The notes beneath the pieces were generated by a model that saw only the letters and a list, made by a program, of their open reading frames with translations, had not been told where the DNA came from and searched no databases. A program made the translations under genes and the position numbers. A stretch of DNA of 64,000 bases from Actinoplanes sandaracinus (GTDB lineage: Bacteria > Actinomycetota > Actinomycetes > Mycobacteriales > Micromonosporaceae), in contig NZ_JASCTH010000018.1 of assembly GCF_030009775.1 (NCBI RefSeq), forward strand, positions 143,088 through 207,087, in the 5' to 3' direction. Of the stretch, positions 44,716 through 54,246 are shown piece by piece. Position 1 is the first letter of the stretch. Each line of letters begins with the position of its first letter.

Positions 44716-46737
44716 ATGGCGGACAGCCCGGACACCGCTCCCTTGGCGGACGTTCGCGCCCTGCTCGACGCTGACCCCCATGGATGCGCGCTGGCCCGCT
44801 CGGTGCGCGGCGACGACGGCACGATCGTCGACTTCACCCTGGTTCACCTCAACGACGCCGGAGCACGGTTTCTGGGCCGTCCTCGGGACGAGTTGATCGG
44901 GCGGACGTACCGGGATCTGTGGCCGGACACGGTCACCGACGGCACGCTGCCCCTGTACCGGCAGGTCGTCAGCGACCGTGTGCCCGTGACCCGCACGGTG
45001 TACTACGACCGGAGCAGCCTGTCCGGGCACTTCGAGTTCCGGGTCGTGCCGTTCGGCGACGGATTCGTGGCCCGGTTCGTCGACCTGACGAAATTGACCC
45101 TCGGCCTGGAGACGGCCGCCGGAGCGCATCTGTACGACGCCCTCGACGCGGCGTTCGACGGATTCGCTCTGCTGCGCGCGGTCCGCGACGATGCCGGCGC
45201 GATCGTCGACTTCATCCGCGAGTACGTCAACCAGGCCGGCGCCAAACTGGCCGGGCGCACGGTGGAGGACCTCGTCGGCGGCAGCCTGCGGGAGTCCGAC
45301 GGCGAGGCGGCGGCCAGCTTGTTCGGCCCGCTGTGCCAGGTGGCCGACAGCGGCGAGGTGTGGCAGGAACAGCTGACGTCACCCCATGCCACCCAGGTGT
45401 GGGAACTGAAGCTCGCCCGGGTCGGTGTCGATGTGGTCGCCGTCTCGTACCGGGACATCACCGAACACATCGACCATCAGGAGCAGATCGCGCGCAGCGC
45501 GGCCGCGGTGCGGGCGGCGGCGGTGCGCACCGCGGCGCTGCAGGCCGTGACCGCGGCGCTGGTCACGGCGAGCACCCCGGACCAGGTCTACGCGGCCATC
45601 GGCGCCGTGGTGCGGCCGTCCGCGGGCGGGCACGGCCTGGTGGTGCTGCTCGTCGAGGACGGCCGTCTGGTGCTGCGCTACCACGCCGGCTACGAACCCG
45701 ACGTCGTCGAACAGCTCCGCGAGTTGCCTCTGTCGCACCCGTACCCGGCGGCGCGGGTGAGCGTCACCGGTGAGCCGCGGTACCTCGGCTCACCGGCCGC
45801 GTTCGCCGCCGCGCAGCCGGACCCCGGCACCGCGGTCTCCGGGGGCGGACGCCAGGCGTGGGCGTTTCTCCCGCTCAGCACCGGCGGTCAGGTGCTCGGC
45901 ACACTCGTCATCGGTTACGCGCGACCGCGGGCCTTCGACGCCGACGAGCGCGACGACCTGATGGCGTTCAGCCGGCTCGCCGCCCAGGCGCTGCAACGGT
46001 CCCTGCTGTTCCAGGCGCAGATGTCGATCGCCGCGGACCTGCAGCGGGCGTTGCTGCCGGCCGCGCTGCCCACGTTGCGCGGTGCGCGGCACGCGGTGCG
46101 CTATCTCCCGTGGACCCACGGCGCGGACGTCGGCGGCGACTGGTACGACGTCATCCCGCTCGGTCCGGACGCCTGTGCGCTGGTGATCGGGGACGTCGCC
46201 GGGCACAGTGTCAAGGCCGCCGCGACGATGGGACAGTTGCGCAACGTGCTGCGCGCCTACGCCGTCGACGGCCACAGCCCGGCGGCGGTGATGCGGCGGG
46301 TGAACGAACTGCTGATCCGGCTGGAGCCCGATGCCATGGCGACCTGTTGCTACCTGGAGCTGCGCCTGGCCGAGGGCACCGGGACCGGGGTGCTGGCCGG
46401 GCATCCGCCCCCGGTTCTGCGCACCGGCGACGACGCCCGCCAGGTGGAGCTGCGGGCCGGGCCGCCGCTGGGTGTCCGCGGCGCCCGTTACCACGACACC
46501 GATTTCGTGCTGCCGGCCCACAGCGACCTCGTGCTCTACACCGACGGCCTGGTCGAGGACCGGCAACACACGATCGACCAGGGCATGGCCGACCTGTGCG
46601 CGGCGGTGCGATCGGCACCGGCCGGGGACCCGCATGCCGTGATAGACCACATCCTGAGCGCCGGCGTCGGACCGGCGCCCCGCCGGGACGACGTGGCGAT
46701 CCTGGCTCTCACCGTCGGCGCCGGACCACCCGCCTGA
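44716..46737 (+). CDS. PAS-PAS-GAF-PP2C (SpoIIE/RsbU) phosphatase
   Basis: 673 residues. PAS-like domains (GARFLGRPRDELIGRTYRDLWPD; NQAGAKLAGRTVEDLVGGSL) are followed by a GAF domain (~275-425). The SpoIIE phosphatase domain reads SIAADLQRALLPAALPTLRGARHAVRYLPW, the metal-binding GGDWYDVIPL, VIGDVAGHSVKAAATMGQLRN, LVLYTDGLVEDR and RRDDVAILALTV. It dephosphorylates an STAS anti-anti-sigma protein to free a sigma factor. The divergent RsbW-like gene is its likely counterpart. Confidence 0.93.
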   Translation: MADSPDTAPLADVRALLDADPHGCALARSVRGDDGTIVDFTLVHLNDAGARFLGRPRDELIGRTYRDLWPDTVTDGTLPLYRQVVSDRVPVTRTVYYDRSSLSGHFEFRVVPFGDGFVARFVDLTKLTLGLETAAGAHLYDALDAAFDGFALLRAVRDDAGAIVDFIREYVNQAGAKLAGRTVEDLVGGSLRESDGEAAASLFGPLCQVADSGEVWQEQLTSPHATQVWELKLARVGVDVVAVSYRDITEHIDHQEQIARSAAAVRAAAVRTAALQAVTAALVTASTPDQVYAAIGAVVRPSAGGHGLVVLLVEDGRLVLRYHAGYEPDVVEQLRELPLSHPYPAARVSVTGEPRYLGSPAAFAAAQPDPGTAVSGGGRQAWAFLPLSTGGQVLGTLVIGYARPRAFDADERDDLMAFSRLAAQALQRSLLFQAQMSIAADLQRALLPAALPTLRGARHAVRYLPWTHGADVGGDWYDVIPLGPDACALVIGDVAGHSVKAAATMGQLRNVLRAYAVDGHSPAAVMRRVNELLIRLEPDAMATCCYLELRLAEGTGTGVLAGHPPPVLRTGDDARQVELRAGPPLGVRGARYHDTDFVLPAHSDLVLYTDGLVEDRQHTIDQGMADLCAAVRSAPAGDPHAVIDHILSAGVGPAPRRDDVAILALTVGAGPPA

Positions 46738-46870
46738 GCGGGCGCCGTGGCCCTGACCGGCCGCGCAGACCGAGAGCGCGATGCCGGGCACGATCCCGGG
46801 CAGGCGATCCCGGGGGCGCGATCCGGGGCGGGTACGGCCCCGCGGCCCGCTCCCGGCGCGGCCGGGGCTG

Positions 46871-48448
46871 TCAGGAGTGCCGGAAGCGGTCGGAGACCAG
46901 CCGCAACTGGTGGGACAACATGGCCAGCTCGGTGGCCGCCGCCTCGGTCTGGCTGGCCGCCTCGTGCGTCAGCGTCGTCGCCTCGGCGACGCTGTTGATG
47001 GAACCGGCCACTCCCCCGGCGGAGTGGACGGCCGTGTTCACGCTCGTCACGATCTGCCCGGTGGCGAACGTCTGGTTCTCCACCGCGCCGCTGATCGCGT
47101 TCTGCAACTGGTCGATGCGGTCGATGACCTGGCTGATGCGGGTGATCGCCTCGAACGCCCCGGCGGTGTCGCGCTGCATCGCCGCGACCTTCGCCGAGAT
47201 GTCGCCGGTCGCGGACGCCGTCTCCTGGGACAGGTCCTTCACCTCGCCGGCCACCACCGCGAAGCCCTTGCCGTGTTCGCCGGCCCGGGCCGCCTCGATC
47301 GTCGCGTTGAGGGCCAGCAGGTTCGTCTGCTCGGCGATGGCGGTGATGATGCTGACCACGGCCGAGACCTCCTCGCTGGAGCTGCGCAGCCGTTCGATCG
47401 TCTGATTGGTCGTGTTGGCCAGCTCCACCGCCTCCCGGGCCACCGCGGCGGCCTCACTCACGGCTGAGGTGATCTCCTCGATCGACGACTCCAGGCCCTG
47501 CGCCGCCGATGTCGCCTCGCTGACGCTCGCGGTCACCTGCGTGATCTCGAGGCTGGCCTGGGCGGCTTCGTTCGACGCCGTGCCCGCGCCCGCGGAGAGC
47601 TGGCGGCTGGTCGCGGTCAGCTCCTCCGACGCGGCGGCCACCGAGTTGGCGTTGCCGCCGATCTCGACCATCGCGGCACGCAGCGATCCGACGATGGCGT
47701 TCAGGCTGTTGCCCAGTTGCGCCAGCTCGTCGCCGCCGGGCAGGGAGGCGTCGACGGTGAGGTCGTACTCGGCGATGGAGCGGGCCGCCGACAGGCTGTG
47801 GTCCATCCGCCGCGCGATCCGGCGGGCGAGCATGAGCGCCGACCCGCCCAGCAGCAACGCGGCCAGAAGACAGGTGATCACCGTCATGGTCTGCGCGCCG
47901 CGCGCGACGGAGGTCGCGTTCTCGTACGACTCCTTCACCTTGAGTTTGATCGCCTCGGTGAGCTTGCTCAGCGTCTCGGCGGCCTTGGCGTCGACGGTGT
48001 CGTACGCCGGGCGGGCGGCCAGCGCCGCCTTCCGGGTCGGGTCGGACGCCACCCGGCTCGCCAGGGTGACGATGCGCTGGCCGGAAGCGATCAGCTCGTT
48101 CAGGACCGGCAGCACCGCGTCCGCCGACGGCCGCACCTCGGGCAGGTACCGGATCACCTCGTCGACACCGGCCCGCGCCTGGGCGACGTTCTGCCCGAGC
48201 AGGTCGAGCACCGTCTGGCGTTCGGTGGCGTTGTTGGTCACCAGCGTCGCGAGGATGTTGCCACGGAACAGTGCCCGCGCCATGTCGACCGACTGGGCGG
48301 CCGTCAGCGCCGTCGCGGCGTTACGAGCGGTCGCCTGCTGATCAGCGATCGCCGCGGTGCCCCGGTATCCGATCGCACCGGCCACGATGACCAGCACGAA
48401 GCCCGCTGCCGCCAAGGCCGCGATCTGACGTCGAATGGTAAAGGTCAC
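46871..48448 (-). CDS. methyl-accepting chemotaxis protein
   Basis: 525 residues from the GTG at 48448 (GGGGAGG upstream). TM1 is residues ~10-30 ([18 protein letters not shown]), then a helical extracytoplasmic sensor of ~150 residues. TM2 is [21 protein letters not shown], followed by HAMP and the signalling domain with the invariant hairpin [21 protein letters not shown] and [18 protein letters not shown]. It would control a CheA kinase in flagellar chemotaxis, which fits an organism with motile spores. It is divergent from a solute-binding lipoprotein gene that might present ligand to it. Confidence 0.95.
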   Translation of the reverse strand: MTFTIRRQIAALAAAGFVLVIVAGAIGYRGTAAIADQQATARNAATALTAAQSVDMARALFRGNILATLVTNNATERQTVLDLLGQNVAQARAGVDEVIRYLPEVRPSADAVLPVLNELIASGQRIVTLASRVASDPTRKAALAARPAYDTVDAKAAETLSKLTEAIKLKVKESYENATSVARGAQTMTVITCLLAALLLGGSALMLARRIARRMDHSLSAARSIAEYDLTVDASLPGGDELAQLGNSLNAIVGSLRAAMVEIGGNANSVAAASEELTATSRQLSAGAGTASNEAAQASLEITQVTASVSEATSAAQGLESSIEEITSAVSEAAAVAREAVELANTTNQTIERLRSSSEEVSAVVSIITAIAEQTNLLALNATIEAARAGEHGKGFAVVAGEVKDLSQETASATGDISAKVAAMQRDTAGAFEAITRISQVIDRIDQLQNAISGAVENQTFATGQIVTSVNTAVHSAGGVAGSINSVAEATTLTHEAASQTEAAATELAMLSHQLRLVSDRFRHS

Positions 48449-48563
48449 GGTTGCCTCCCCTGACGCACCGTAACGTGTCATCCATACGCAAAAGGTGAAT
48501 TCGGCTAATGAGCGGCCGCCCGACGCCGACGGGAGAGGTACAGATGTCTCGCGGAGGGTCGTC

Positions 48564-49409
48564 ATGCGCATCGTTGCCTTGGCACTTGTTGTCACACTCG
48601 TCGTCTCGGCCGGCGCCGGATGTACGAGCACACAGGACGAAGCCGGTGAACCCATCGACCGTCTCGCCGAGGCGCGGGCCGCTCTGCCCGAGGACATCAC
48701 GAAGAAGGGCACCATCACCGGGGGCACCGACCCCACCTTCGAGCCGATGACCTTCAAGAAGGGCGCCACCTACACGGGCCTGGACATCGACATCGCCGAG
48801 GCGATCGCCGGCAAGCTGGGGCTGACCGTCGAGTGGCAGACCGTGTCCTTCGGCGAACTCCTCGACAAGGTGAAGAACCACGACATCGACTTCTCGATCT
48901 CGTCGATGTTCGACCGGTCTCAGCGGCAGGAGAAGGCCGACTTCATCGACTACCTCAACGCGGGCACCTCCATCGTCGTGCCCAAAGGCGTCGGTGACAT
49001 CGGTGGCATGCCCGGCCTCTGCGGCCGGCGTGTCGCCGCCCAGCCGGAGACCGTCTTCGTCGACATGGCCCGCGCGCAGAGCAGTGCCTGCGGAGGCAAG
49101 GACCTCAAGATCGTGCTGAGCAACAGCCCGTCGGCGGACGTGCGGGACAAGAAGGCCGACGCCGCTCTCAACGACTTCCCGATCGCGGCGCTGGACGTCG
49201 AGAAGATGACGACGCTGGAGTTGTCCGGTCCGCAGATCGAGGCGATCCCCTACGGCATCGGCGTCGCCAAGGACCGCGAGACGCTCACCGCGGCGGTGCA
49301 GACAGCGCTCTACGCCATGATCAACGACGGCACCTACGACGCGCTGCTGAACAAGTGGAAGGTCAAGGAAGGCGCGCTGCGTACCGGCGCCATCAACGGC
49401 GGCGCCTGA
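48564..49409 (+). CDS. amino-acid-type ABC solute-binding lipoprotein
   Basis: 281 residues from the ATG at 48564 (GGAGGGTCGTC upstream). Signal peptide with lipobox ending at Cys20 (LVVSAGAGC). SBP_bac_3 family: [73 protein letters not shown] and [36 protein letters not shown]. No permease or ATPase genes are adjacent, so it may feed an unlinked transporter or serve the divergent chemoreceptor. Anchored outside the membrane. Confidence 0.93.
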   Translation: MRIVALALVVTLVVSAGAGCTSTQDEAGEPIDRLAEARAALPEDITKKGTITGGTDPTFEPMTFKKGATYTGLDIDIAEAIAGKLGLTVEWQTVSFGELLDKVKNHDIDFSISSMFDRSQRQEKADFIDYLNAGTSIVVPKGVGDIGGMPGLCGRRVAAQPETVFVDMARAQSSACGGKDLKIVLSNSPSADVRDKKADAALNDFPIAALDVEKMTTLELSGPQIEAIPYGIGVAKDRETLTAAVQTALYAMINDGTYDALLNKWKVKEGALRTGAINGGA

Positions 49410-49436
49410 CCGGCCCGCCCGCGCCGCCGACCGGGG

Positions 49437-51410
49437 TCACAAACGCTCGGCGATCAGCCGGTGCACCTCGTTGAGCAGGGTCTGCTTCTCGAACGGCTTG
49501 CGGATCAACGGCGCGTCGGCGGGCATCTCCTGGCCGCCGGGCGCCGGGCCGCTGGTGTAACCGGACATGAACAGCACCGGCAGCCCAGGGCGGTCCCGCC
49601 GCAGTTCGGCGGAGAGTTGGGTGCCCGACATGCCGGGCATGATCACATCGGTGAGCAGGACGTCGAACGCGAGCGCGTCATCGCGGCACATGCGCAGGGC
49701 CTCGGCCGGGTGCGGGGCCGCGAACACCTGGTAGCCCGCCTTGGCGAGCAGGCGGCAGACGATGTCGCGGACCGCCTCCTCGTCCTCGACCACCAGGATC
49801 CGCCGGCCGTCGCCGGCCGAGGCGGCCGCCTGCGGCGCGGCCGGGCTGACTCCGGGCGCGTTCTCGGCGCTGGCGGGCAGGCGGACCCGCAGGGTCGTGC
49901 CCCGGCCCGGCTCCGACTCCAGGCTGATCGTGCCGCCCGCGTCGGTGACCACCCCGTACGCGGTGGCCAGTCCCAGCCCGGTGCCGCTCCCCCGGCCCTT
50001 GGTCGTGAAGAACGGCTCGAAGGCGCGTGCCATGACCTCCGGCGTCATCCCGCAGCCGGTGTCGGTCACCGCGAGACAGACCTGGTTGCCGCCCCCGCCG
50101 TCGTGTTCGAGGCTGGTGCTGAGCGTCAGCCGACCGCCGGACGGCATGGCGGCACGTGCGTTGAGCACGGCGTTCATCAGGACCTGCTCCAGTTTGCTGC
50201 GGTCCATGACGACCGGCGGGAGATCGGGGACCAGCACCGTGCCGAGTTCGATGTCCTCACCGAGCGTGCGGGCGAGCAGCCGCAGCATGTCCGACGCGAC
50301 GGCGTTGAGGTCGAGCAGCTCGGCCTGCGACGGTTCGGAGCGGCTGAACAGGAGCAACTGGCGGGTCAGCGCGGCGCCCCGGGAGGCGGCCTGCTTGATG
50401 CCGGCCGCGTCCGCCCGGCTGGGGTGGTCGTCGGTGAGCTCGTCGACCAGCATGTCGGCGTACCCGGAGATCACCGCCAGGATGTTGTTGAAGTCGTGGG
50501 CGATACCACCGGCGAGCTGGCCGAGTGAGTCGAGCCGTTCGGACTGGCGCAACTGCTGTTCGAGCTCGGCGCGTTCCCGTTCGGCGGCCATCCGCTCGCT
50601 GACGTCGCGCAGGATGCCCTCGACGGCGACGAGGGCGCCGGAGCCGTCGGTGACCGCGCTGGCCCGCTGCTCGATCCAGACCACCTCGCCGTCGCGGCGG
50701 CGCAGGCGGAAGGTGATGGTCCGGGCTCGCAGGGCCTGCCACGACGCCTCGAAGGCCGGCCGGTCCTCGGGCTCGACCTGGTTCACGATCAACCGGGGAT
50801 CGGCGTAGAAGTCGGTGGCCGTGAAGCCGGTGATCGGCTCGACGGCCCGGCTCAGGTACTCCATCGCCGGGGCGGGGCCCAGCCGGTAGCGGAAGATGAT
50901 GTCCTGGGCGTGCTCGGTGAGCAGGCGGAACCGCTCCTCGCTGTCGCGCAGGGCGGCCTCGGCCCGGCTGCGTTCGGTGATGTCGGTGGAGATGCCGGCC
51001 ACCGCGTACGGGGTGCCCTCGTTGTCGATCAGCGGGAACTTGACGGTCAGGTAGATGCGCATGCCGTCGTCGCCGGGCACGCGCTCCTCCATCTGGATCG
51101 GCACGCCCCCGGCCAGCGCATGCCGGTCGTTGTCACGGAACGCGTCGGCGACGTCCAGCGGGAACAGGTCGTGGTCGGTGAGTCCCACGATGTCTTCGCG
51201 GCGCAGGCCGAACAGGCGCTCGTACTCCCGGTTGACCAGCAGGTACCGCCCGCTGGAGTCCCGCATGTAGATCACCGCGGAGGTGTGGTCGATCAGAGCC
51301 ATCAACTGGTCGCGGCCGAGCCCGGGCATCGGCTGGCGGGTGTCCTGGCGCCCTCCGGCACCGGCTCGAGCTTTCACCCCACCCCCGGCTCCGTCGACTG
51401 TTTCGATCAT
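49437..51410 (-). CDS. PAS hybrid histidine kinase with C-terminal receiver
   Basis: 657 residues from the ATG overlapping the upstream stop (ATGA, 51407-51410). PAS 1 (HTSAVIYMRDSSGRYLLVNREYERLFGL), PAS 2/PAC (~175-285), then HisKA with the phosphoacceptor His in GGIAHDFNNILAVISGY. HATPase follows (GCGMTPEVMARAFEPFFTT; GTGLGLATAYGVV), then a receiver domain ILVVEDEEAVRDIV, LLTDVIMPGMSG and FMSGYTSG. No membrane helix, so it is a soluble sensor. The receiver at the C-terminus suggests internal phosphotransfer. It is translationally coupled to the PrnB-like gene. Confidence 0.93.
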   Translation of the reverse strand: MIETVDGAGGGVKARAGAGGRQDTRQPMPGLGRDQLMALIDHTSAVIYMRDSSGRYLLVNREYERLFGLRREDIVGLTDHDLFPLDVADAFRDNDRHALAGGVPIQMEERVPGDDGMRIYLTVKFPLIDNEGTPYAVAGISTDITERSRAEAALRDSEERFRLLTEHAQDIIFRYRLGPAPAMEYLSRAVEPITGFTATDFYADPRLIVNQVEPEDRPAFEASWQALRARTITFRLRRRDGEVVWIEQRASAVTDGSGALVAVEGILRDVSERMAAERERAELEQQLRQSERLDSLGQLAGGIAHDFNNILAVISGYADMLVDELTDDHPSRADAAGIKQAASRGAALTRQLLLFSRSEPSQAELLDLNAVASDMLRLLARTLGEDIELGTVLVPDLPPVVMDRSKLEQVLMNAVLNARAAMPSGGRLTLSTSLEHDGGGGNQVCLAVTDTGCGMTPEVMARAFEPFFTTKGRGSGTGLGLATAYGVVTDAGGTISLESEPGRGTTLRVRLPASAENAPGVSPAAPQAAASAGDGRRILVVEDEEAVRDIVCRLLAKAGYQVFAAPHPAEALRMCRDDALAFDVLLTDVIMPGMSGTQLSAELRRDRPGLPVLFMSGYTSGPAPGGQEMPADAPLIRKPFEKQTLLNEVHRLIAERL

Positions 51411-52762
51411 CCGGTCAGTTCCAGCACGACCGGCGCGGCCGTTCCCCGTCCGGAACGTACTCCCGGATCCGGCGCCCTTTCCAGGTTTTCCGCAATCAGC
51501 ACCGGGCGCAGCGCGGCGAGCGCGTGGTTCTGGCGAGCCCGGGTGAGCCGATCCAGGAAGGTCTCCGTCATTCCGGTCGTGCCGGCCCGGTTGGAGACCA
51601 GGAGCCGGTCGCCGAGCCCGGCCTCGTCACGCTGCCGCTGCGGCTTGAACAGGAACTTCTTACTCAACATGAGGTGCGCCCCGGAGACCCGGGCGTGCAT
51701 GGCGAGCAGCCGGTACCAGTCGATCAGCGCCGGGTGGTGGGCGACCAGCCGGCGCAGGTCGCCGTCGTCGGACAGCCGCAGAGCCGACTCGTTCGTCCCG
51801 ATCTCGGCGAGCAGCCTCTGCGGCAGTGTGGGCGCGCACAACAGGGCGCCGATATCCGCGCGTTCTCGTTCGAGCAGAGCCGGAAACAGACGCCGGGCCT
51901 GCTGGTCGTAGCCCGGCTCGGCGATGCCGAGCAGGAAGTCGCGTTTCAGCGCCTCCGGGTCCAGGGCGCCGCTGGGTGGGATGTCATCCGGGGTCCAGTG
52001 CGCGGCGAACTGCCGGAACACGTCCATGAACACCTCGGCGGCCATCGTCTGGTCCGACGGCAGAGCCGCGAAGTCGATGAACAGGCGGCGCAGCTCACCC
52101 AGCAGGACGGTGGCATCCCGCACCCGGTGCCGGGCGTTCTCACCGATCAGGTCGGCGTGCTCGTGGCCGAGCGGCTCCAGGATGCAGTTGACCGCCATCT
52201 CCAGCGTCTCGCCCTGCTTGACCAGCAGGAAGAAGCGCTCCTCACCCGGCGTGCCGGTGTAGGTGCGGATCCGCCCGTCGTCGAAGACGCCGGGCAGTTC
52301 GGCCACCACCTCGCCGTCCAGGCGCACCTGGACCGTGCCGACGTTCCACCGCACCAGCGACGCGTAGCTGTCGCGGTCGTAGTGGCCGGTGCCGGTGTGC
52401 TCGGCCAGGGCGGCGAAGTAGCACCGGAACGGGATCCGCTCACCCCCGACCACGAGCGGGGCGAACGCGCGTTCCGGATGTTCCGTGCCACCCTCGGTGT
52501 GCTCCTGATAGTGGCGGGCCGCCGAGGCGCCGACGAACCCGAGATGAACCACTAGCTGCTGGGCCTGCGCCGGCGTCAGCCGGGCGACGTCCGGCAGGTG
52601 GCGGAGGACGTGCTCGCGTAATTCGGTGACGAGCAGCTCGGGCGGAGCGTGATCTTGCAGGATCGCCCGGTTGAGCCGGGGCAGTTCGTGCAGCACCCAG
52701 TCGCCGACCTGTTCCGGAACCATCCGGACCATCACCTCCGCGGACGTCTCACCTGTTCTCAT
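51407..52762 (-). CDS. PrnB/DUF1864-like protein (heme dioxygenase fold)
   Basis: About 451 residues from the ATG at 52762; internal ATGs at 52732 and 52723 are alternatives. Mostly helical. Landmarks recalled from monodechloroaminopyrrolnitrin synthase PrnB and DUF1864 recur in order: LPRLNR near the N-terminus, RTYTGTPGEERFFLLVKQ in the middle, and HLMLSKKFLFKPQRQRDEAGLGDRLLVSNRAGTTG near the C-terminus. PrnB belongs to the tryptophan/indoleamine dioxygenase superfamily and binds heme. The assignment rests on remembered pattern, not an alignment. It is coupled to the hybrid kinase gene and divergent from the SPL-family gene. Confidence 0.6.
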   Translation of the reverse strand: MRTGETSAEVMVRMVPEQVGDWVLHELPRLNRAILQDHAPPELLVTELREHVLRHLPDVARLTPAQAQQLVVHLGFVGASAARHYQEHTEGGTEHPERAFAPLVVGGERIPFRCYFAALAEHTGTGHYDRDSYASLVRWNVGTVQVRLDGEVVAELPGVFDDGRIRTYTGTPGEERFFLLVKQGETLEMAVNCILEPLGHEHADLIGENARHRVRDATVLLGELRRLFIDFAALPSDQTMAAEVFMDVFRQFAAHWTPDDIPPSGALDPEALKRDFLLGIAEPGYDQQARRLFPALLERERADIGALLCAPTLPQRLLAEIGTNESALRLSDDGDLRRLVAHHPALIDWYRLLAMHARVSGAHLMLSKKFLFKPQRQRDEAGLGDRLLVSNRAGTTGMTETFLDRLTRARQNHALAALRPVLIAENLERAPDPGVRSGRGTAAPVVLELTG

Positions 52763-52942
52763 CGGCTCATTACCGGCGGGGGTGAGTACGGCGCTCACCG
52801 CCGAGTTGCGCCTTCCGCATGATCGGCGGTCCGGCACGTTACGCCCCGGCACGGCGGTTTCATCGGCAGAACACCACGAACCAGACATCCGCCTGCGACA
52901 GGCCACCGAGGGCGCGGCCGGGCTCGGGGGGACAATCGTGGC

Positions 52943-53278
52943 GTGAGCGAACTGCTGGACATCCGGCGCATCTACCTGGAGCCGGCCGCGGCCGAGCTGC
53001 CGCGAGGGCGGGAGGTGCTGGCGCGCTGGCCGGAGGCGACCCTCGTCGAGGTGGAGAGTCACCAGCGGATCCCCGAGCTCTACGGGGACGAGACGAATGT
53101 GCGGCGCTGGGTGCGCATCAAGCGGGAGGCGCTCGTCCTCGGAGTCAAGAAGACGCTGACGGCACGGCCGAACGGACGGTCCGCCGATTTCATCGCGCCG
53201 TCGACGGCGAACGGGTGCGCGATGGCGTGCGCCAATTGCTACAAAAATCGCTCGGAGCGCACCCCCAGCCGCTGTTGA
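52943..53278 (+). pseudogene. 5' part of an SPL-family radical-SAM gene, interrupted at attL
   Basis: From the GTG at 52943 the frame reads SELLDIRRIYLEPAAAELPRG, ESHQRIPELYGDE, LVLGVKKTLTARPNGRSADF and IAPSTANGCAMAC, the N-terminus of spore-photoproduct-lyase-like radical-SAM proteins. Native sequence ends at the 10-bp core 53223-53232. Beyond it the frame runs into element DNA (ANCYKNRSERTPSRC, stop at 53276-53278). The 3' part resumes at 61106. Intact relatives bind a 4Fe-4S cluster and S-adenosylmethionine; actinobacterial members are of uncertain function. The residual product lacks the barrel and should be inactive. Confidence 0.85.
53223..53232. other. attL core
   Basis: TGGCGTGCGC, shared with 61106-61115. 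To its left the host gene reads in frame (GCG ATG, then the core GCG TGC GC). To its right the element continues with CAATTGCTACAAAAATC. Confidence 0.85.
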
Positions 53279-53333
53279 CTCCCTGGCCAACGTGTCCCGC
53301 GCGGCCGGAGTCGTGACGGGATGGAGTCCTCCG

Positions 53334-53501
53334 ATGAACCACACCACTGAACGAGTGGCCGCCACCCTTGAGGCTCTGGCACCGTTCTACCTAACCGACC
53401 CTGACAGCGCCCCTATTAGCCCCGTCGGGGCATTTCTCGTCTCTACGGCCGTTTCGGGGCTGCTCCTGGTTGCTTGGTTCCGATCGAAGGGAGTGGCTTG
53501 A
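53334..53501 (+). CDS. small single-pass membrane protein
   Basis: 55 residues from the ATG at 53334 (GGAGTCCTCCG upstream). An amphipathic N-terminal half (NHTTERVAATLEALAPFYLTD) is followed by one hydrophobic segment (VGAFLVSTAVSGLLLVAWF) and a short basic tail RSKGVA. It is the first gene inside the left end and reads away from attL. No family recognised; phage holin-like size and layout are suggestive only. Confidence 0.5.
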   Translation: MNHTTERVAATLEALAPFYLTDPDSAPISPVGAFLVSTAVSGLLLVAWFRSKGVA

Positions 53502-53507
53502 TATGCG

Positions 53508-53550
53508 CTGTCGGCGGGACTCGAACCCGCGCTCACCAACTAACCCATGC
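53508..53550 (-). other. tRNA-like T-arm remnant
   Basis: On the minus strand the sequence reads GCGGGTTCGAGTCCCGC, a perfect T-stem and T-loop, followed by CGACAGCG as a possible acceptor strand. It is preceded at once by GGTTAGTTGGTGAGC, which resembles a D-arm. The anticodon arm and matching 5' acceptor strand are missing, so I do not call a functional tRNA. Confidence 0.4.
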
Positions 53551-53600
53551 TGATCGCGTCTGGGCGGCGTCCTGGCGGACGCTCGACGGCATGACTAGGA

Positions 53601-54065
53601 CTAACAATTGAGATGGCGATTTAGTGCGTCGATCTCCTTGCGTAGCTCTGCCGCAGTCCAACCAATAGCCGAGTATTCCTGCCACACTGCGAAAAACTGT
53701 CCCGTCTGAAGTCTCGCTATTCTGGGGTGCCTGCTGTCAGGGCCATAATGACTGACCCTCCAGTCCGGATAGCGGCTAGTGACTTCGGCGACAATGGCCT
53801 TTATGCGTTCACTGTCAGCCACGGCTAGGGCATCCGTGAGCGCCGGGATGTCAGATCCCACTACGCACGGCACATCCGGAATGTGATGCGCCGCCCAGAA
53901 TTCGCCTGGTAGGACCACCTGGTGAGGCGGGGTACACGGGTCTTCAAGGGGTCGCCGAACGCACCGAGCATCAGGGGACCACTGAACCCTCCATCCGGGA
54001 TATCTACGCTCCAGGAGGGCCATCTCGTAGAGGACGTCACCATCCAAGTGAATTGGGTTCGTCAT
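53601..54065 (-). CDS. hypothetical element protein with internal duplication
   Basis: 154 residues from the ATG at 54065. Two similar halves can be seen: ERRYPGWRVQWSPDARCVRRP with a following FWAAH, and TSRYPDWRVSHYGPDSRHPRI with FFAVW, about 75 residues apart. Each half ends in a helical segment (IPALTDALAV; TAAELRKEIDAL). No known motif. Last gene of the leftward operon; its start overlaps the zinc-motif gene before it by 29 bp. Confidence 0.7.
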   Translation of the reverse strand: MTNPIHLDGDVLYEMALLERRYPGWRVQWSPDARCVRRPLEDPCTPPHQVVLPGEFWAAHHIPDVPCVVGSDIPALTDALAVADSERIKAIVAEVTSRYPDWRVSHYGPDSRHPRIARLQTGQFFAVWQEYSAIGWTAAELRKEIDALNRHLNC

Positions 54066-54246
54066 CAATGCTCCCAGTTCTCCATGCGATCGCAATCTGC
54101 CTAGTCAGGTGTGTACCTCGGCCCGTCGGAAGGTCACGACCGTTGAAAATGTTGGTGCAACCAGCCCCAACAGGGGCGTTGCAGATCGGGCAGGCCTCTG
54201 TCGTATCCGTAACCGGGGAAACCGATACGGAAACGGCGAGACTCAT
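54037..54246 (-). CDS. small zinc-finger-like protein
   Basis: 69 residues. CPICNAPVGAGCTNIFNGRDLPTGRGTHLTRQIAIAW has the C-x2-C-x7-C...H spacing of the short zinc-binding modules widespread in actinobacteriophages (CPxCxAPxGxxC...H). The ATG overlaps the preceding stop (ATGA, 54243-54246). Role unknown, probably DNA- or protein-binding. Confidence 0.7.
   Translation of the reverse strand: MSLAVSVSVSPVTDTTEACPICNAPVGAGCTNIFNGRDLPTGRGTHLTRQIAIAWRTGSIDDEPNSLGW

Noticed and set aside
53508-53592. Functional tRNA gene on the minus strand
   Set aside because: Only the T-arm is sound. The best 5' acceptor candidate has a mismatch and no proper D-arm plus anticodon arm can be drawn.
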